Part shown: piece by piece, positions 1 through 6,586 of the stretch
Layout of the letters: each line of letters opens with the position of its first letter
Position numbering within the stretch: the stretch's first letter is position 1
Source: CAZQYC01 sp043746555
Lineage (GTDB): Bacteria; Pseudomonadota; Gammaproteobacteria; Steroidobacterales; Steroidobacteraceae
NCBI GenBank assembly: GCA_043746555.1
Contig: JAYTQU010000309.1
Location: 1-6,982 of the forward strand
DNA length: 6,982 nucleotides
Direction: 5' to 3'
Program-made: the position numbers and the translations under genes
Notes under the pieces: generated by a model
What the model saw: the letters and a program-made list of their open reading frames with translations, nothing else
The model's database searches: none
Told to the model about the DNA's origin: nothing

Positions 1-135
1 CAAACGTCGGTGATAGCCAAGATACAGCTCCTCGAACGCGGGTCGATCGCGCTCGGCCACGAGTGCCAGCAACATGCGTTCGCGCGCGTCGTTGCGTACG
101 CGAGTTGTCGGCGTGGTGTGACCGATTTGTTCCAT
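1..135 (-). CDS. ECF-type RNA polymerase sigma factor, N-terminal fragment
   Basis: The minus strand reads openly from an ATG at 135 to the window edge: 45 codons with no stop. Residues 18-45 (ARERMLLALVAERDRPAFEE, followed by LYLGYHRRL) have the pattern that opens sigma-70 region 2.1 in ECF sigma factors: a charged RDRxAFEELY segment, then a Y-H-R-R-L helix. Such proteins bind core RNA polymerase and direct it to a small regulon, often with an anti-sigma partner. Only the start of region 2 is visible, so region 4 and any anti-sigma gene lie outside the window. No convincing Shine-Dalgarno precedes the ATG at 135. An internal ATG at codon 21 (MLLALVAE) is an alternative start that would keep the whole region-2 match. 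The family call rests on a short fragment and is fairly but not fully secure; the regulon is unknown. Confidence 0.72.
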   Translation of the reverse strand, partial: MEQIGHTTPTTRVRNDARERMLLALVAERDRPAFEELYLGYHRRL

Positions 136-271
136 GAGACTAAAGCAAAAAAGAATGGACCTGTCGTGAGTGGCACTAAGCGGGAAAGAAGTTGCCAAGG
201 GTACGAAGAAATTCCGAGGAACGCATTGCTGTCGATGCACGCACCATAATCTATCCGTCCGCCTCTCATTT

Positions 272-991
272 TCAAAATCGCCACGAGATGCCGGCCGCCC
301 ATCGATTGTCGGCTACGTTGCCAAGGAACAGCGTCTTCGCGTTACTTCCCGTGCCGAAATAGCCAAGATCCACATGCCAGGCGCGCCAGTCGTACCCGAC
401 ACCGGCGTTCCAATAGAGGTATCCCGTGTCAATCACGCTTTGCAAGTCGTAGTAGCCGATTCCCAGATTTGCGACCAACGCGCCGACAACGGGAAGGGTT
501 GCGGCGCCTTCATAGGAAATAGCCTCTTTACCGGTCACATAGCCACGCGTGGAATAGCGCGATGTGTTCGGCGTCCACGCCATCGTAAAGAACAGTTTGT
601 TCCGAAAGCCGAGTGTACCGATCAATTCGTCGTAGTCGTAGCGGATGATCGGTTTGTTCCAGGGATACCGATAGTCGACGGCGGCGATTTTTGCCGTCCA
701 ATCTTGCGATATTGTCCACCGATAGCCGAGATAGACATCTAGTTCAACGGTGCGGCCATCCCAACTATTGCGGTCGACCGTCGATCCCCACAACCCAACC
801 GACCAGCCCAGCGGCGATGCGTAGTGTATGTCTGCCTGCAGCGCCGGACGTCCATCGGTCTGCGAAAGTCCGCGAAATACGTAGTCGCCGGTCGCGCCTA
901 TCGATCCGTTTACAGATTTAGCTAATATATCTTGGGCAAAGCTAGGCACGGCAATTCCCAGCAATAAAAGCGCTGTAATTCGCAATAACAC
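272..991 (-). CDS. TorF-like putative outer-membrane porin (Gcw_chp family)
   Basis: This is a secreted beta-barrel protein. From the GTG at 991 it begins with a basic residue, a leucine-rich stretch (ITALLLLGIAV) and an A-x-A-like site before QD (PSFA/QD), a typical Sec signal peptide. The mature part carries the pattern of the Gcw_chp/TIGR02001 family, called TorF-type putative porins: GATGDYVFRGLSQTDGRPAL followed by alternating aromatic and polar strands. It ends in WRF, the terminal aromatic residue usual for barrel insertion by BAM. The reading frame is open to a GTG at 1015 (247 residues), but the GTG at 991 is preceded by GGGGGA eight bases upstream and gives a cleaner signal peptide (239 residues), so I prefer it. 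It lies 70 bp downstream of purK on the same strand, with no clear terminator between them. The substrate is unknown; members are uncharacterised or loosely tied to nutrient uptake. Confidence 0.85.
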   Translation of the reverse strand: MLLRITALLLLGIAVPSFAQDILAKSVNGSIGATGDYVFRGLSQTDGRPALQADIHYASPLGWSVGLWGSTVDRNSWDGRTVELDVYLGYRWTISQDWTAKIAAVDYRYPWNKPIIRYDYDELIGTLGFRNKLFFTMAWTPNTSRYSTRGYVTGKEAISYEGAATLPVVGALVANLGIGYYDLQSVIDTGYLYWNAGVGYDWRAWHVDLGYFGTGSNAKTLFLGNVADNRWAAGISWRF

Positions 992-1006
992 CGGCTGAAT
1001 CCCCCG
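989..1006 (-). promoter_or_regulatory. Shine-Dalgarno and GTG start choice for the porin
   Basis: On the minus strand GGGGGA, ending eight bases before the GTG at 991-989, pairs with the 16S anti-SD if one G-U pair is allowed. The in-frame GTG at 1015 has only GGA three bases upstream. This favours the shorter protein. Confidence 0.45.
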
Positions 1007-1061
1007 TTCGTACACCGTTCCATGCGCTCTGAGTGTAGCGCTGAATGACGTAGCAACGCGA

Positions 1062-2138
1062 TTACAGTTTCAGTAGTTTGCGAAGTGTGGCGTCGCGAGC
1101 GCTTGCGGACCCGGCAGTGATCGTACAGTGCCCGAGCTTGCGGTTGGGACGCGGTGCTTTGCCGTAGCCGTGATAGTGCACGCCGGGAATTGCCAACACT
1201 TGTTCCGGCAACGGCATGGTCCCAATAAAATTGACCATGGCCGAGTGACCGATCGCGCGCGTACTACCAAGCGGCAATCCCAAAATGGCGCGCACGTGAT
1301 TCTCGAACTGACTCGTCTCGGCGGCTTCGATGGTCCAATGCCCGGAGTTGTGGACGCGCGGCGCCATTTCGTTGGCAATCAATTGTCCGTTCTTAACAAA
1401 GAACTCGATAGTCAAAATACCGGCGTAGTCGAAGTGTTTAAATAGACGCTTCATGTAAGTTTCCGCTTGACGTTGTAGCCCCGCGTTGCGATATGGCGCG
1501 ATCGAGTGACGTAAAATGCCTTGCGAATGCGTGTTCGCGGCAAGCGGATAGAAGCGCGTTTCTCCATGCGTGCTGCGCGCCGCGATGAGCGACACTTCGC
1601 GAGTGAATTTCACAAAGGCTTCGTAAATCAGCGGCGCACTACCGAGTGCGCACCAAGCCGCTTCGCTGTCGTTCGGTTCGCGGATCGGGAATTGCCCGCG
1701 ACCGTCGTAACCCAGGCGGCGCGTTTTTAAGATTCCAGGAATACCAATGGCTTTCGTTGCGCGTTGTAAATCGCTCAAGCTGTCGACGGCGGCAAACTTG
1801 GGTGTGGGAATTTTCAGTTGCCGAAATAGTGTTTTCTCGGTGAGTCGATCTTGCGATACGCCCAGCGCAGCGACCGGAGGAAAAAAAAGTTTGCGTTGGG
1901 CAATGTCCGCGACCGCCGATACGGGCACGTTTTCGAATTCGAATGTCATCACATCGACATTGTCGGCGAGCTCGGCAAGTTTGACAGGATCGTCGAATGC
2001 GCCGGTAATGATGCGACCGACTTGTGCGCCCGGTGCATCGATGCTCGCGTCGAGAAATTCGAACTGGAGTCCGAGCGGATAGCCCGCAAGCGCCAACATG
2101 CGACCCAGTTGGCCAGCGCCGATGATGCCGATTTTCAT
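1062..2138 (-). CDS. purK: N5-carboxyaminoimidazole ribonucleotide synthase
   Basis: PurK uses ATP and bicarbonate to carboxylate AIR to N5-CAIR in de novo purine synthesis; PurE then rearranges the product. The protein has 358 residues, close to the usual 350-380. It opens with the N-terminal fold motif KIGIIGAGQLGRMLA (residues 2-16). The ATP-grasp domain follows from about residue 95, with the nucleotide-binding segment KTRRLGYDGRGQF (138-150). The strongly conserved NEMAPRVHNSGHWT (256-269) holds catalytic and metal-binding residues. All major motifs are present, so it should be active. The ATG at 2138 is the natural start because the Gly-rich motif follows at once, although no good Shine-Dalgarno is seen. 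It lies 71 bp after purE on the same strand, and the gap is filled by a palindromic heptad repeat that would fold in the shared mRNA. The start codon is only five bases beyond that repeat. Confidence 0.97.
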   Translation of the reverse strand: MKIGIIGAGQLGRMLALAGYPLGLQFEFLDASIDAPGAQVGRIITGAFDDPVKLAELADNVDVMTFEFENVPVSAVADIAQRKLFFPPVAALGVSQDRLTEKTLFRQLKIPTPKFAAVDSLSDLQRATKAIGIPGILKTRRLGYDGRGQFPIREPNDSEAAWCALGSAPLIYEAFVKFTREVSLIAARSTHGETRFYPLAANTHSQGILRHSIAPYRNAGLQRQAETYMKRLFKHFDYAGILTIEFFVKNGQLIANEMAPRVHNSGHWTIEAAETSQFENHVRAILGLPLGSTRAIGHSAMVNFIGTMPLPEQVLAIPGVHYHGYGKAPRPNRKLGHCTITAGSASARDATLRKLLKL

Positions 2139-2143
2139 GAGCG

Positions 2144-2224
2144 GAAAGTGGTTAGGAGTTAGTTGTTAGCCAGAAAATACGGCGGTCTGCTCTGGCTAAC
2201 GCCCAACGCCTATCCACTAACTCC
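2144..2224. repeat. Palindromic array of 7-base repeats between purE and purK
   Basis: On the plus strand the left half reads as heptads GAAAGTG, GTTAGGA, GTTAGTT, GTTAGCC (2144-2171). The right half reads as inverted heptads GGCTAAC, GCCCAAC, GCCTATC, CACTAAC (2194-2221) followed by TCC. The centre (2172-2193) is not repetitive. The innermost units form a perfect stem, extended to 10 bp (2165-2174 with 2191-2200). An outer 9-bp stem pairs 2155-2163 with 2216-2224. In the purE-purK mRNA this would fold as a nested hairpin, without a U-run that would make it a standard terminator. The right half overlaps the 3' end of purE. Architecture resembles heptanucleotide STRR elements or a REP-like palindrome; I do not recognise a named family. 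Confidence 0.8.
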
Positions 2225-2743
2225 CTTTGGTTCGATCCGCGGGTCGCCTTGCGCAAGCACTTGGTCCGTCTGCGATTTTCGAAATGCTTCGAGCGCCGTT
2301 GCGATCTGCGGATATTTATTACCGAGGATCGATGCGGCAAGCAATGCGGCGTTTGTGGCTCCCGCGTTGCCAATGGCGAGCGTGCCGACCGGAATACCAG
2401 CGGGCATCTGCACAATCGACAACAACGAATCGATGCCGTTGAGCGATTTGGACTTCACTGGCACGCCAAGCACCGGTAACGTCGTCTTGGCTGCCGTCAT
2501 GCCGGGCAAATGCGCCGCGCCGCCTGCGCCGGCGATGATGACTTCGATGCCGCGACCACGCGCTGTGCTGGCATATTCGAACAACAGATCGGGTGTGCGA
2601 TGCGCCGATACCACTTTAACTTCGTGCGGGACGTTGAGTTTTTCGAGCGTTTTCGCTGCCGATTCAAGCGTCTCCCAATCGGAGGTCGAACCCATAATGA
2701 TGCCGACGAGGGGCGAAGTGGCCTGTTTGTTGGGCGTTTGCAT
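2210..2743 (-). CDS. purE: N5-CAIR mutase (class I PurE)
   Basis: PurE converts N5-CAIR, the PurK product, to CAIR. The 177 residues include the whole class I signature: GIIMGSTSDW (14-23), the catalytic SAHRTP (46-51, with His48), AGAGGAAHLPGM (71-82), GVPV (93-96) and QMPAGIPVGT (112-121). The presence of a separate PurK agrees with the N5-CAIR mutase type rather than a class II AIR carboxylase. The ATG at 2743 gives a short leader of about ten residues before the first strand. On the minus strand TACAAT lies at 2756-2751, only seven bases before the ATG. It resembles a sigma70 -10 box, which would give an almost leaderless transcript, but no -35 match is clear, so this is weak. The last codons (Gly-Val-Ser-Gly-stop) come from the heptad repeat shared with the purK upstream gap. 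Confidence 0.97.
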   Translation of the reverse strand: MQTPNKQATSPLVGIIMGSTSDWETLESAAKTLEKLNVPHEVKVVSAHRTPDLLFEYASTARGRGIEVIIAGAGGAAHLPGMTAAKTTLPVLGVPVKSKSLNGIDSLLSIVQMPAGIPVGTLAIGNAGATNAALLAASILGNKYPQIATALEAFRKSQTDQVLAQGDPRIEPKGVSG

Positions 2744-2806
2744 GACCCGAATTGTAACAGGCGACGTGGGCTCGCGCCGAATCAGGCTTTCGGTCGGCCA
2801 TCCGCG

Positions 2807-4144
2807 TTATTCACCCAATGTGAAATAAAAGGTCGCGCCTTTGTTTTGCTCGGAATAGGCCCAGATTTCGCCGCCGTGGCGTTTGATGATGCGATTGACC
2901 AACGCCAAGCCGACGCCCGTGCCCTCGAATTCCTCCATCGAGTGCAAGCGACTGAACACGCCGAAAAGACGTTTGTAATGCGCCATATCGAAGCCGACGC
3001 CGTTGTCCGCGACATGCCATACCAATTGACCGTCCTGTACGCGCGATCCGACGTCAATGCGGGCGTTGGGGTTCTTGCCGGTGAACTTGATGGCGTTGTC
3101 CAATAGATTTAGGAATACTTCGCGTAGCAATGCCGGGTCGGCGCGACACGGAGGTAGCGGCTCTACTCGCACGTCGACAGGATGATCCAGCGGTAGCGGC
3201 ATGAGTTCTTGCAATACTTCTTCCACGAGCGGCGTTGTGGCGACATCTTTCAATTCGATCGCTTGCTTGCCGAGTCTCGAGAAGGACAATAAATCGTTGA
3301 TCAACTCGATCATGCGAGAACTCGATGCGCGAATTCGACGCAGATGATTTATGCCTTTTTCGCTGAGGTACGATTCCGCGTCGTCGCCCAGCAGCACTGC
3401 GAATGCATCAATCGCTCGTACCGGCGCGCGCAAATCGTGCGACACGGAATACGAAAACGCTTCCAGTTCTTCGTTGGCCTCTTCAAGTTCGGCGGTGCGG
3501 CCGATGATATGTCGTTCGAGTTGGTCGCTCTGCGCCTGAAGTTGTTCTTGCGCCAAAGTTATTTGCGTGTGGTCGCGATAAATCCCCGCGACGAATTCCA
3601 CATCGCCACGTACGTTTGCGATGGGAAACATCGAAGCCGAAATCGCAACTCGTCGACCGTCAGTTACGCTAATGTTTTTCAATTCGCGTGGGTCGTACCA
3701 AAACGTAGGAAGCGTCACCGGCTCTCCGGCAAACGCGCGGCAGATGGCGGATGCTATTCCTAACTCTACGGCAATGCTGTCGGTATACAAATTGTAGTCG
3801 GGCGGAGGCACACTGGCGAACAGGGTACGCAGCGCGTCGTTCGCCAAAAATACGTGACCGTCGGCTTTCCAGATTGCCAAACCAATTGGCGCGTTGGCGA
3901 AGAGGCTTACCAAGAAGCCAATGGGATCGGTCAAGGTACGAAGTTGTTTCTCGATCGAGACAAGCGATGGAATCGTGGTGATGTGCGAAGCACTATTGTG
4001 TGGGCAAGTGCGATTGTCGTGAGTGCCGACCAGACTTACTCGATCGATTGCACCCAATGGCCAAAGCCCCGACGGCGACTCTTGCGCTGTCGGCGATTGG
4101 GCATCCGCTACGGTCGCGGACACAGGCAATCGGGGCTGATGCAT
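2807..4144 (-). CDS. Soluble PAS-domain sensor histidine kinase
   Basis: This is a two-component sensor of 445 residues from the ATG at 4144. Residues 1-62 are low in recognisable structure. A PAS-like domain follows at about 70-192 (FANAPIGLAIWKADGHVFLA near its start, AGIYRDHT at its end). A coiled-coil linker spans about 193-227. The HisKA dimerisation helix has the phospho-acceptor in FSYSVSHDLRAP (His236). The HATPase domain has the N-box NLLDNAIKFT (Asn350), G1 DNGVGFD (380-386) and G2 GTGVGLA (408-414). All catalytic motifs are intact. The H-box and the end of the kinase resemble kinases related to bacteriophytochromes, but there is no chromophore-binding GAF domain. No membrane segment is seen, so it should sense a cytoplasmic signal. 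No response regulator is in the window, so its partner is unknown. The frame extends further upstream; ATG 4198 and ATG 4144 both have good Shine-Dalgarno sites. Confidence 0.92.
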   Translation of the reverse strand: MHQPRLPVSATVADAQSPTAQESPSGLWPLGAIDRVSLVGTHDNRTCPHNSASHITTIPSLVSIEKQLRTLTDPIGFLVSLFANAPIGLAIWKADGHVFLANDALRTLFASVPPPDYNLYTDSIAVELGIASAICRAFAGEPVTLPTFWYDPRELKNISVTDGRRVAISASMFPIANVRGDVEFVAGIYRDHTQITLAQEQLQAQSDQLERHIIGRTAELEEANEELEAFSYSVSHDLRAPVRAIDAFAVLLGDDAESYLSEKGINHLRRIRASSSRMIELINDLLSFSRLGKQAIELKDVATTPLVEEVLQELMPLPLDHPVDVRVEPLPPCRADPALLREVFLNLLDNAIKFTGKNPNARIDVGSRVQDGQLVWHVADNGVGFDMAHYKRLFGVFSRLHSMEEFEGTGVGLALVNRIIKRHGGEIWAYSEQNKGATFYFTLGE

Positions 4145-4209
4145 TGCGGCCCTCCTGCGAATGTGATCTTGGACCCGCCTGCAATGCAGCGCTTGCATGG
4201 CGAACTCCT
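4142..4209 (-). promoter_or_regulatory. Two tandem ribosome binding sites of the kinase gene
   Basis: Minus-strand AGGAGG (4156-4151) lies six bases before the ATG at 4144. Minus-strand AGGAG (4209-4205) lies six bases before another ATG at 4198. The two ATGs are 54 bases apart and in frame. The longer form would add 18 mostly basic residues (MQALHCRRVQDHIRRRAA). The downstream site is the better match, so I use it for the gene. Confidence 0.6.
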
Positions 4210-4262
4210 GCACACCCTGGTATGTCCCTTCCAATCGATGCGAAGTTGCGTTGCCGCGATGC

Positions 4263-4401
4263 GCACTGCGTAACTTCGTGTCGACCAAATTATTCTTTCA
4301 AGTGCGCCGCACGGGTTGTCTCGGTCAAGCTTGAATATTTCCGCGAACAACCGAAAAACAACCAATTTGGCACTTTTAACAGTGCTTTTTTTGAGTGCAC
4401 T
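4263..4401. promoter_or_regulatory. Cluster of AGTGC/GCACT half-sites upstream of lgt
   Basis: The 5-mer AGTGC or its complement GCACT occurs at 4263-4267, 4301-4305, 4370-4374, 4381-4385, 4394-4398 and 4397-4401. The middle pair forms a dyad (GCACT, six bases, AGTGC). The last two overlap as the palindrome AGTGCACT, which covers the -35 box of the predicted lgt promoter. About 0.3 copies would be expected by chance in 140 bases. This may be an operator for an unknown regulator of lgt, of the kinase gene, or both; no known binding motif is recognised. Confidence 0.3.
4370..4392 (+). terminator. Weak hairpin followed by a T-run
   Basis: GCACT (4370-4374), loop TTTAAC, AGTGC (4381-4385), then seven Ts (4386-4392) on the plus strand. 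This is the shape of a weak Rho-independent terminator, with a 5-bp stem. No plus-strand gene lies upstream to be terminated, so it could instead insulate lgt from antisense transcription through the kinase gene, or be an operator dyad with a T-tract just before the -35 box. Confidence 0.3.
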
Positions 4402-4420
4402 GCTAATAGATGCTTCTAAT
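4391..4420 (+). promoter_or_regulatory. Predicted sigma70-type promoter of lgt
   Basis: TTGAGT at 4391-4396 and TCTAAT at 4415-4420, separated by 18 bases, match the -35 (4 of 6) and -10 (5 of 6) consensus. Transcription would begin near 4427, leaving about 60 bases of leader before the ATG at 4489. A T-tract lies directly upstream, and the palindrome AGTGCACT overlaps the -35 box. Confidence 0.5.
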
Positions 4421-4488
4421 TATTCATGCGACGTATTGATTCGGCTACCATCATTGTCAGTCTAATGCGTTGCAAGTTGGGTACTTTT

Positions 4489-5280
4489 ATGTCTTGGAAC
4501 CTCGATCCGATCATCAAGCAATTTGGGCCGTTTACCCTCGGTTGGTATGGGCTGTTCTTTGCCGGTGGGGTCTTAATCGGATTGCAGTTGATGCAGTGGA
4601 TCTATCGCCGCGAAGGTCGCAACGTGGCCGAACTCGACCGGCTGCTCTGGTTTGTCTTGGCGGGCACGTTGATCGGTATGCGGCTCGGTCATTGTCTTTT
4701 CTACGATCCCGGCTACTACCTCACCCATTGGTGGGAAATTCCGCAGTTCTGGTTGGGCGGTTATGCGAGTCACGGTGGAGCGGTGGGTTTGCTGGTTGCG
4801 GTGGCGCTTTATTGTCGCGGGCCTGAACGGCCATCCTACTTTTGGTTGCTCGATCGACTGGCGATTCCCGCAGTACTTACCGGCGCCTTTATTCGAATCG
4901 GCAATTTTTTCAACTCGGAAATCGTCGGCAACCCGACGGATAGTGTCTTCGGTGTCGTATTCAAACGAGTCGACGCGCTGTCACGGCATCCCGTGCAGCT
5001 TTACGAAGCGGTTTCTTACTTGGCGATCTTCGTCGTACTGATACTTGTGTATCGACACAAACGCGGTCTACGCGATGGCGGCATAACAGGTCTATATTTT
5101 ATTTTGGTATTCACCGCGCGATTCGTTCTGGAATTCCTTAAGACACCGCAAGCGGCTTACGAAGGAGGATTGACGATTCACGTCGGTCAATACTTGAGTC
5201 TGCCGTTTGTGTTGGTGGGCGTCGCACTGTTGCTGCGCGGACGGCGAGCGAAAAATTCGTCCGCGATCGAGTCCAAATAA
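4489..5280 (+). CDS. lgt: Prolipoprotein diacylglyceryl transferase
   Basis: Lgt moves diacylglycerol from phosphatidylglycerol to the lipobox cysteine of prelipoproteins at the inner membrane, the first step of lipoprotein maturation. From the ATG at 4489 it has 263 residues and about seven hydrophobic segments. Family motifs in order: GPFTLGWYGL (13-22), SHGG (94-97, the HGG motif), the Lgt signature RIGNFFNSE (136-144, with Arg136 and Asn139), HPVQLYE (167-173), an R-x-x-x-E-F segment (211-216) and GQYLSLP (233-239). The frame is open to ATG 4426, but the extra 21 residues are not Lgt-like and the predicted promoter would start transcription there, so 4489 is preferred despite a weak ribosome site. 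The signature and the short loop between it and HPVQLYE resemble Bacteroidetes proteins more than the GRLGNFINGELWG of E. coli. It is divergent from the kinase gene and convergent with the GFA gene; no terminator is seen in the 38-bp gap. Confidence 0.95.
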   Translation: MSWNLDPIIKQFGPFTLGWYGLFFAGGVLIGLQLMQWIYRREGRNVAELDRLLWFVLAGTLIGMRLGHCLFYDPGYYLTHWWEIPQFWLGGYASHGGAVGLLVAVALYCRGPERPSYFWLLDRLAIPAVLTGAFIRIGNFFNSEIVGNPTDSVFGVVFKRVDALSRHPVQLYEAVSYLAIFVVLILVYRHKRGLRDGGITGLYFILVFTARFVLEFLKTPQAAYEGGLTIHVGQYLSLPFVLVGVALLLRGRRAKNSSAIESK

Positions 5281-5318
5281 ATTGAGCGAGCGCTACCGTT
5301 AAATTGGTATCTCACCTT

Positions 5319-5711
5319 TCAATACTTTGCCCACTCTGCATAGTGAGGTAGTCCATCCGTTTGCAACCACTCCACGTCGTGCGAAGTCCAGATGTGAGCA
5401 ACGGGCGTGACGCCGGGATCGTCATCCAGCGTTGCGATTCGAACGATAACTTGCGGTTGCGCCAACCATTCCGCCATCAGATGACTTCCGCACTTCGTAC
5501 AAAAGCGGCGTAGTTTGCCGGGCGATGATTCGAATGCTCCGAGGCTGGACTCTCCGCGAAGCCAGCGAAAGTGTTCGCGATTCACGCGCGCTGTCGATGC
5601 AAATGGCGCGGCGTGCGCTTTGCGACAGGTCTTGCAATGGCAGTGACCGATCGGGCCGGCGAGCTGGTCGACTTCGAAAGCGATTTCTCCGCATAGACAA
5701 CTGCCTTGCAT
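5319..5711 (-). CDS. GFA-family zinc-binding protein (CENP-V/GFA domain)
   Basis: This is a 130-residue single-domain protein of the GFA family, named after glutathione-dependent formaldehyde-activating enzyme. All seven zinc-ligand cysteines are present: CLC (Cys5, Cys7), CHCKTC (Cys24, Cys26, Cys29) and CTKC (Cys71, Cys74), with the second group held in GHCHCKTCRKAHAAPFAS as is typical. Most members have no proven activity, and spontaneous adduct formation has been argued for the founding enzyme, so I infer no reaction; binding of a small thiol or a glutathione adduct is possible. The ATG at 5711 is preceded on the minus strand by GGGAG five bases upstream. A TTG four codons earlier is also in frame but has no comparable site. 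It stands alone, about 130 bp downstream of the broken phosphatase gene on the same strand, and converges on lgt. Confidence 0.9.
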   Translation of the reverse strand: MQGSCLCGEIAFEVDQLAGPIGHCHCKTCRKAHAAPFASTARVNREHFRWLRGESSLGAFESSPGKLRRFCTKCGSHLMAEWLAQPQVIVRIATLDDDPGVTPVAHIWTSHDVEWLQTDGLPHYAEWAKY

Positions 5712-5842
5712 GTCGGCTCCCAATTGGACTGAGTGATTGATGTGTAGGTGTGTTTGCCGTGCGCTTATATTTGTGGCGCGGGTCTCTCAGTATTCTATCT
5801 CGCTCATGAAAACTGCGGTCACATTCTCAAAGCGGAGCATCT

Positions 5843-6567
5843 TCAACGAAATGTAACCAGATTCTCGCCGCTGCGCATTTGCCCAAGCGAATGCAAGTAC
5901 GAGTAGTCGTTGAACGACCCCAGCGAGATGCGATCGCGAGTGTGCATGAACCTGGTGATCGAGCAATTAAGCAGCGCTTCGAAGAGCGGGTAGGCGCCGG
6001 TCTTCGGCAAACCTACGACCTGTTGCGTGATCGTTGCGATAGCGCCGCCCGATGAAACGACAATGGTATTCGCGCCGCTGCCGGCGTCGCGTGCGATGTC
6101 TTTAATGGCGGAATACACGCGAGTGGAAAACTTCGGCCAGGTTTCAAGATGTGGGTAATCCGTCGGCAAGTCCTGCCAATGGGTAAACACGCAGGCTAAA
6201 ACTTTCTGATAGGAGCGCGAAGATGTTTTAGCTTCTTCGGCGAGTTTTGCGATGTCGGCATCGGATGTTTTGAGAATCGGCACAAGATGTTTGAATTGCG
6301 CGGCTGCATCCACTTCGTTTAATCGAGCGTCGATCTTAATCTTGGGAACTATTCCGTCTTTGTTTCGAACTGTTTTTGCGATTCCTTGAGCGGTCTCGAC
6401 ATGACGCCTCGCTGTGCCGGAATAAATCGCCTCGATATTATTGGCGCGACCGACTGCAAATACTCGCCGGTCACATAGGCCTGTTTGTGGCCGGTGAGCG
6501 AAAGTCGATCATAGTCGTCGGTGCCGAAAGATGCCTGTGCGTGGCGAATAAGAAAGAGGGTGGACAT
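5843..6567 (-). pseudogene. Histidine phosphatase family protein, broken by one frameshift
   Basis: Two reading frames together make one protein of about 241 residues. Frame one starts at ATG 6567 with FLIRHAQASFGTDDYDRLS (catalytic RH, His9) and is homologous to about codon 39 (GEYLQS), then drifts to a stop at 6349. The next-frame continuation begins near 6451 with NNIEAIYSGTARRHVETAQG and runs through RLNEVDAA, FSTRVYSAIKDIA, VVSSGGAIATITQQVVGLP and FNDYSYLHS to the stop at 5843. The change is -1, as if one base were missing near 6451. The second catalytic site reads SSGG instead of SHGG, a variant I associate with a proteobacterial subgroup, so it need not mean loss of function. The family removes phosphate from small molecules or proteins; the substrate here is unknown. 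Read as it stands, only a 72-residue fragment would be made. A sequencing error is an equally good explanation. Confidence 0.85.
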
Positions 6568-6586
6568 GATGGATTACCGAGCAATC

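Noticed and set aside
136..271. Promoter or terminator between the porin and the sigma factor
   Set aside because: A TTGGCA is present on the minus strand but no -10 box lies at a proper distance, and no terminator-like hairpin is visible.
170..742. Long plus-strand open frame of 190 codons
   Set aside because: It lies antisense to the porin gene, has no family pattern, and the minus-strand frame has a signal peptide and barrel features.
1024..1041. Hairpin GCGCT / AGCGC between purK and the porin as a terminator
   Set aside because: The stem is only 5 bp and no T-run follows on either strand.
4000..4419. Plus-strand open frame of 139 codons at the kinase 5' end and gap
   Set aside because: It is antisense to the kinase for its first part, has no recognisable motif and no good ribosome site.
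5281..5318. Bidirectional terminator between lgt and the GFA gene
   Set aside because: No stem followed by a T-run or preceded by an A-run can be seen in this 38-base gap.
6440..6460. Programmed -1 frameshift in the phosphatase gene
   Set aside because: No X-XXY-YYZ slippery heptamer is found at the junction; the nearby A-run lies downstream of where homology has already changed frame.
5843..6567. Loss of the second catalytic His (SSGG) as proof of an inactive enzyme
   Set aside because: The same SSGG form is usual in a proteobacterial subgroup of this family, so it is not a sign of decay by itself.
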